Assembly (NCBI GenBank): GCA_036377075.1
Contig: DASUZB010000118.1
Coordinates: 1 to 24,576 of the forward strand
DNA length: 24,576 nucleotides
DNA from: DASUZB01 sp036377075
GTDB taxonomy: Bacteria > Actinomycetota > CALGFH01
Direction: 5' to 3'
The stretch's first letter is position 1. Each line of letters starts with the position of its first letter. A program made the translations under genes and the position numbers. Positions 21,149-24,576 of this stretch are shown in pieces. The notes below the pieces were generated by a model. The model saw only the letters and a list, made by a program, of their open reading frames with translations, searched no databases and was not told where the DNA came from.

Positions 21149-23887
21149 ATGGAGGCCCAGGCCAGTTCCGCGGCGGACAGGGTCACCACGCTGCGCGTCG
21201 ACACGCTGACGAACCCGATCGGGTTGGGGAACGCCACGCCGATCCTGAGCTGGAGGCTCTCGAGCGGGTGGCAGACGGCGTACCAGGTCCAGGTCGCGTC
21301 GAGCACGGCGCGGCTGCGCCAACCCGACCGGTGGGACTCGGGCAAGGTGCCGTCCGGAGATTCCAGCAACGTGGCCTACGCCGGCGCCACCCTGGGGTCG
21401 CGCGACGCGGTGGTCTGGCGCGTGCGCGTGTGGGACGGCACCGACGCGGCGAGCGCATGGAGCGCGCCGGCGAGCTGGGAGATGGGCCTGCTCGCCAACG
21501 GCGACTGGACGGCGAGGTGGATCGAGCATCCCGACTACCGCCACGCGACCGGCGGCGTCCCCAACCCGCTGCCGATCTTCGCCAAGGCCTTCCACCTCTC
21601 CCGGCGGGTCGCCAAGGCGCGGTTGTACGTGACCGGGCTCGGGCAGTACGCGGCGAGGCTGAACGGAGCCCCGGTCGGCGAAGCGGTGCTCGAGCCGGGG
21701 CAGACCTCGTACCACGCCGAGGTCAACTACCGCACGTACGACGTGACGGCACTGCTCAGGCGTGGCGCGAACCTGCTGGGCATCGAGACCGGCAGCGGTG
21801 CCTACCAGCGCGCGGCGATCCCCGGTCGGTACCTGTTCACCGCCGGCATCGTCGGGGCGCCGGTCTACGGCACGCCGAAGGTGGTCGCGGAGCTCGACGT
21901 CACCTACCTGGACGGCTCACGCCAGACGATCCCGACGGACACGAGCTGGCGCACCAGGCTCGGCGGCACGACCTACTCGAGCTGGTGGGGCGGCGAGGAC
22001 TACGACGCCCGCCGCGTCCCCGCCGACTGGACGGCGGCGGCGAGCGTCGGCGGCGCCGGATGGCGCGACGCGCGCCTGGTCGACCTGACGCCGAGCACGA
22101 CCCCGACCGACACCACGCCGCTGGTCGCCGACCCGCGGCCACCGGTCACCGTGGTCCGCCAGGCGCGTCCGGTCGCCGTCACCCGGGTGACGGCGACCGG
22201 CGGCGGCACGGGCCCGACCTACCTGCTCGACTTCGGCACGAACCTGTCCGGACTGCCGCAGCTCGGCGTTTCCGGGCCTGCCGGGACGACCGTCACCATG
22301 ATCCCGGCCGAGACCGCCGACGCCGACGGGACGGTCGACGTGACCTCGACCGGGGCGTCGGCGACCAGCCAGATCCTGTACCGCTACACGCTGTCCGGCC
22401 GCGGCCACGAGGCGTGGCACGCCCAGTTCACCTACAACGGGTTCCGCTACCTGCAGGTCTCGGGGCTGGCGTCGCCGCCGACCCGGGATACCGTGACGCT
22501 CCTGGTCACCCGCGCCTCGAACCGGGAGACCGCGTCCTTCGACAGCTCGAGCCGGCTGCTGAACTCGATCTACGCGATCACCAAGCAGGCGCTGGAGAAC
22601 AACATGCAGTCGGTCCTGACCGACTGCCCGGACCGCGAGAAGGGCCCGTACACCGGCGACAACCTGCACAACGCCGACACCGAGCTGACCCTGTTCGACA
22701 TGCGGGCCTACCAGGGCCAGCTGGTCAGGAACATGCGCACGGCACAGCGTCCGGTGCCGTCCAACCGGCAGTTCCCGGGGATGATCGCGAACGTCGCGCC
22801 CGAGTTCCACTTCGTGGTGGCGGCCCCGCCGGGGCGGCCGTGGTTCCTCGACGAGCCCAACTGGGGCGGCGCCGTGGTCCTGATCCCGTGGAACCTCTAC
22901 CAGGTCTACGGCGACACCGAGACGATGCGGGCCAGCTACCACGCGATGGCCAGGTGGCTCGACTGGGAGGCGTCGACCAAGGCGGCCAACAAGGGCGACG
23001 TCCGCGGCCTTGGCGACTGGTCGGCCGCGCAGGCCACCACCGACCAGGCCGTGATCGACTACGGCTACCACCGTGCCGTGAGCACGATGGCGAAGGTCGC
23101 CCGGGTGCTCGGCGAGGCCGCCGACGCCGACCACTACGCCGGGCTGGCGACCAGCCTCGCCGCCGAGTACAACGCCAGGTACCTGCACACCGGCGGCGCG
23201 GGCCGTGCCTGGTACGCCAACGACACCGAGGCCGCCAACGCCGTCGCGCTCGACGCCGGGCTGGTGCCGGCGCGGTACCGCGCCGCGGTGGTGGACAGCC
23301 TCGTCGCGGCCGTGTCCGCGTTCGGGAACCGGATCGGCACCGGCTCGGTCGCGATCGGCCCGCTCTTCCGCACGCTGCACGCCGCCGGCCGCGACGACGT
23401 GATCTACTCGATGGTCACCAACCCGGCCTCGCCCGGCTACGCCTTCCTCGTGAACTCGGGCCACACCACCCTCACGGAGTCGCTCGCCGGCAGCGGCTCG
23501 CAGGACCACCACTTCCTCGGCCAGGTCGCCTGGTGGCTGGTGCACGGGCTCGCCGGCATCGCCCAGGCGCCGGACTCCGTCGGCTACCGCCGCCTGCTCA
23601 TCAGGCCGGCACCGGTCGGCGACCTCGACCACGTGGCCGCCACCTACACGACGCCGCAGGGCACCGCCTCGTCGAGCTGGACAGGGTCAGACGGCCGGCT
23701 GGGCTCGCTCCACGTGCGCGTGCCGCCCAACACGCCGGCGCGCGTCCACGTGCCGGCGTCGAGCCCCGCCGAGACGTTCGCGACCACGGGCGACGCGGCC
23801 GTCCGGTACCTCGGCTACCAGGACGGCGCCCAGGCCTACGAGGTCGCCCCCGGGCAGGTGACGTTCACGCTCGGCCGAGCGACTTAG
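21149..23887 (+). CDS. Alpha-L-rhamnosidase family glycoside hydrolase (GH78)
   Basis: The 912-residue protein matches GH78 in size and order. An N-terminal beta domain (TLRVDTLTNPIGL, then TPILSWRL) is followed by the bacterial rhamnosidase N-domain (FAKAFHLSRRVAKARLYVTGLGQYAARLNGAPVG). The rhamnosidase_concanavalin-like region (LDFGTNLSGLPQL) precedes an (alpha/alpha)6 barrel. The general-acid motif region reads DCPDREKGPYTGD (Asp492 onward, against DCPxRDE in classical members), and TLTESL (Glu777) matches the catalytic-base motif, followed by QDHHFLGQVAWWLVHGLAGI. The enzyme should release terminal alpha-L-rhamnose from glycans or glycosides. No signal peptide is seen, so it is probably cytoplasmic. 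The ATG at 21149 is preceded by a -10-like TAGCTT instead of a ribosome binding site. Confidence 0.88.
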   Translation: MEAQASSAADRVTTLRVDTLTNPIGLGNATPILSWRLSSGWQTAYQVQVASSTARLRQPDRWDSGKVPSGDSSNVAYAGATLGSRDAVVWRVRVWDGTDAASAWSAPASWEMGLLANGDWTARWIEHPDYRHATGGVPNPLPIFAKAFHLSRRVAKARLYVTGLGQYAARLNGAPVGEAVLEPGQTSYHAEVNYRTYDVTALLRRGANLLGIETGSGAYQRAAIPGRYLFTAGIVGAPVYGTPKVVAELDVTYLDGSRQTIPTDTSWRTRLGGTTYSSWWGGEDYDARRVPADWTAAASVGGAGWRDARLVDLTPSTTPTDTTPLVADPRPPVTVVRQARPVAVTRVTATGGGTGPTYLLDFGTNLSGLPQLGVSGPAGTTVTMIPAETADADGTVDVTSTGASATSQILYRYTLSGRGHEAWHAQFTYNGFRYLQVSGLASPPTRDTVTLLVTRASNRETASFDSSSRLLNSIYAITKQALENNMQSVLTDCPDREKGPYTGDNLHNADTELTLFDMRAYQGQLVRNMRTAQRPVPSNRQFPGMIANVAPEFHFVVAAPPGRPWFLDEPNWGGAVVLIPWNLYQVYGDTETMRASYHAMARWLDWEASTKAANKGDVRGLGDWSAAQATTDQAVIDYGYHRAVSTMAKVARVLGEAADADHYAGLATSLAAEYNARYLHTGGAGRAWYANDTEAANAVALDAGLVPARYRAAVVDSLVAAVSAFGNRIGTGSVAIGPLFRTLHAAGRDDVIYSMVTNPASPGYAFLVNSGHTTLTESLAGSGSQDHHFLGQVAWWLVHGLAGIAQAPDSVGYRRLLIRPAPVGDLDHVAATYTTPQGTASSSWTGSDGRLGSLHVRVPPNTPARVHVPASSPAETFATTGDAAVRYLGYQDGAQAYEVAPGQVTFTLGRAT

Positions 23888-23898
23888 GCGGCGTTTCG

Positions 23899-23918
23899 CT
23901 CCCTTTGGGGGTGTTTTT
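23899..23918 (+). terminator. Likely intrinsic terminator after the GH78 gene
   Basis: CTCCC (23899-23903) pairs with GGGGG (23907-23911) around a TTT loop and is followed by TGTTTTT. It starts 12 bp after the GH78 stop codon. The stem is short, with one G.T pair, but the T-run is unusual in this GC-rich window. Confidence 0.5.
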
Positions 23919-23984
23919 GGACGGGCCTGGTGGCTTCTCCGCTAGGCTGAGCAGGTCAAGCGCCACTGGTGGGGAGGGAGTGCT

Positions 23985-24473
23985 GTGGAGGATCGGGCCG
24001 CACCCTACGTCCTTGCTCCTGGCGGGTCCCGCCGGCCCGACGCCATCTTGCCGTTCAAGGCCTTGGCCAGCGATACCGGCAGGCTGCTCAGCATCTGTGA
24101 GTTCACGCTGGGTCCCTGGGAGTCGGGGCCGGTCCTGCACGCGCACGCCTCGGTCGATGAGGCGTTCTACGTGGTGGCCGGCCAGCTGGAGGCGCAGCTG
24201 GACGACCAGCGGCGCCAGGCGGCGGCCGGTGGGTTCGTGTGGGTCCCGCGCGGGGTCGCCCACGCCTTCGCCAACGCCGGCGCCGAGCCGTTGCACGTGC
24301 TCGCCCTGGCGGTTCCCGGTGGGATCGAGGAGCTGTTCGCCGAGCAGGCGGCCTACCTCGCCAGCGTCCAAGGCCCGCCCGACCCGCAGGTGCTGGACCA
24401 GATCGGCGCCCGTCACGGCGCCCCGACGCTGGGCCCCCCGATCCGCGCCAACAACGCTCCTTCGGTACCGTGA
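23985..24473 (+). CDS. Cupin-2 domain protein
   Basis: The 162-residue protein carries a complete metal-binding cupin. Motif 1, HAHASVDEAFYVVAGQLEAQL, supplies His52, His54 and Glu59. Motif 2, GGFVWVPRGVAHAFANAG, supplies the C-terminal His93. Such proteins can be isomerases, dioxygenases or binding proteins, and no substrate can be deduced. A helical tail (EELFAEQAAYLASVQGPPDPQVLDQIGARHG) resembles that of quercetin-dioxygenase-like cupins. The GTG at 23985 is supported by GGGGAGGGAG a few bases upstream. A putative promoter element (TAGGCT) lies at 23943-23948. Confidence 0.85.
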   Translation: MEDRAAPYVLAPGGSRRPDAILPFKALASDTGRLLSICEFTLGPWESGPVLHAHASVDEAFYVVAGQLEAQLDDQRRQAAAGGFVWVPRGVAHAFANAGAEPLHVLALAVPGGIEELFAEQAAYLASVQGPPDPQVLDQIGARHGAPTLGPPIRANNAPSVP

Positions 24474-24574
24474 CCAGACCATGATGGTCTGCCGCCAGCG
24501 CCCGGCAGGTGATGCCAGCAGACCAGGGCACAGGCCAGCAGCACGAAGGCATAGAACCGGCCTGCGCCCCGGTC
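24413..24574 (-). other. Possible end of a minus-strand gene running in from the window edge
   Basis: A minus-strand reading of 53 residues enters from the edge, contains a hydrophobic stretch (RFYAFVLLACALVCWHHL) and stops at TCA 24413-24415. It overlaps the 3' end of the cupin gene by 61 bp. The hydrophobic segment with nearby Trp-His-His could be a membrane-protein or transposase tail, but there is too little sequence to decide, and it may be spurious. Confidence 0.2.
24475..24491. terminator. Hairpin just after the last cupin gene
   Basis: CAGACC (24475-24480) and GGTCTG (24486-24491) form a perfect 6-bp stem with an ATGAT loop, one base past the cupin stop. There is no U-run, so it may be a weak or factor-assisted terminator. 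Confidence 0.3.
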
Positions 24575-24576
24575 CC

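Noticed and set aside
21917..23632. 571-residue minus-strand frame opposite the GH78 gene
   Set aside because: Its composition is Val/Arg/Gly-rich as expected for antisense of a GC-rich gene; the GH78 motifs are on the plus strand.
24481..24576. Possible insertion sequence end at the right edge
   Set aside because: There is a small hairpin and a hydrophobic minus-strand reading, but no transposase motif or terminal repeat pair is visible within the window.

Overview
The window is very GC-rich, with strong G/C bias at third codon positions, frequent GTG starts and Shine-Dalgarno sites of the GGAGG type. The gap-pgk-tpiA-secG order, the DUF7144 membrane protein and several small conserved proteins point to Actinomycetota. 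Nothing in the sequence fixes the genus, and it does not look like a phage, plasmid or large mobile island.

Layout. (1) 1-5439, plus strand: glyceraldehyde-3-phosphate dehydrogenase, phosphoglycerate kinase and triosephosphate isomerase (lower glycolysis), then secG, an orphan family-5 solute-binding lipoprotein and tRNA-Leu(GAG). Hairpins lie before gap and between gap and pgk, and a 15-bp direct repeat precedes tpiA. (2) 5585-8761: a SnoaL-like protein on the plus strand, then a minus-strand operon reading from the right as arsR, SRPBCC/AHSA1, SnoaL-like, NmrA-like reductase and a five-helix membrane protein. The first four genes overlap by 1-4 bp. (3) 8931-10503, plus: a cupin-TPR fusion, a DUF7144 membrane protein and a 72-residue-class acidic protein. 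(4) 10515-12407, a scarred segment: a GAF-domain ORF and a frameshifted TPR fragment on minus abut a plus-strand ABC exporter that has lost its first four membrane helices. Both truncated genes break at about 11375-11400. (5) 12427-15811, minus: a PQQ-like propeller protein, an 809-residue Asp-box (BNR) propeller protein and a previously easy-to-miss 52-residue single-helix membrane protein. (6) 15900-17912: a decayed tRNA-Leu-like sequence, then a PAS-PAS histidine kinase and a receiver-only response regulator joined by a GTGA overlap. (7) 17839-18723, minus: a diacylglycerol kinase-like protein whose 3' end overlaps the response regulator gene. (8) 18873-24473, plus: a conserved unknown protein, a DUF305 lipoprotein, a second unknown lipoprotein, a GH78 alpha-L-rhamnosidase with a likely intrinsic terminator, and a classical cupin.

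Regions 1 and 8 look like ordinary housekeeping and accessory metabolism. The parts most worth a second look are the gene-fusion scar near 11375, the propeller/propeller/mini-membrane-protein cassette, the tRNA-like relic at 15901-15994 and the output-less response regulator. I saw no CRISPR array, complete insertion sequence, prophage gene or recognisable defence system. Functions are assigned by recognising family motifs by eye; no database search was run.
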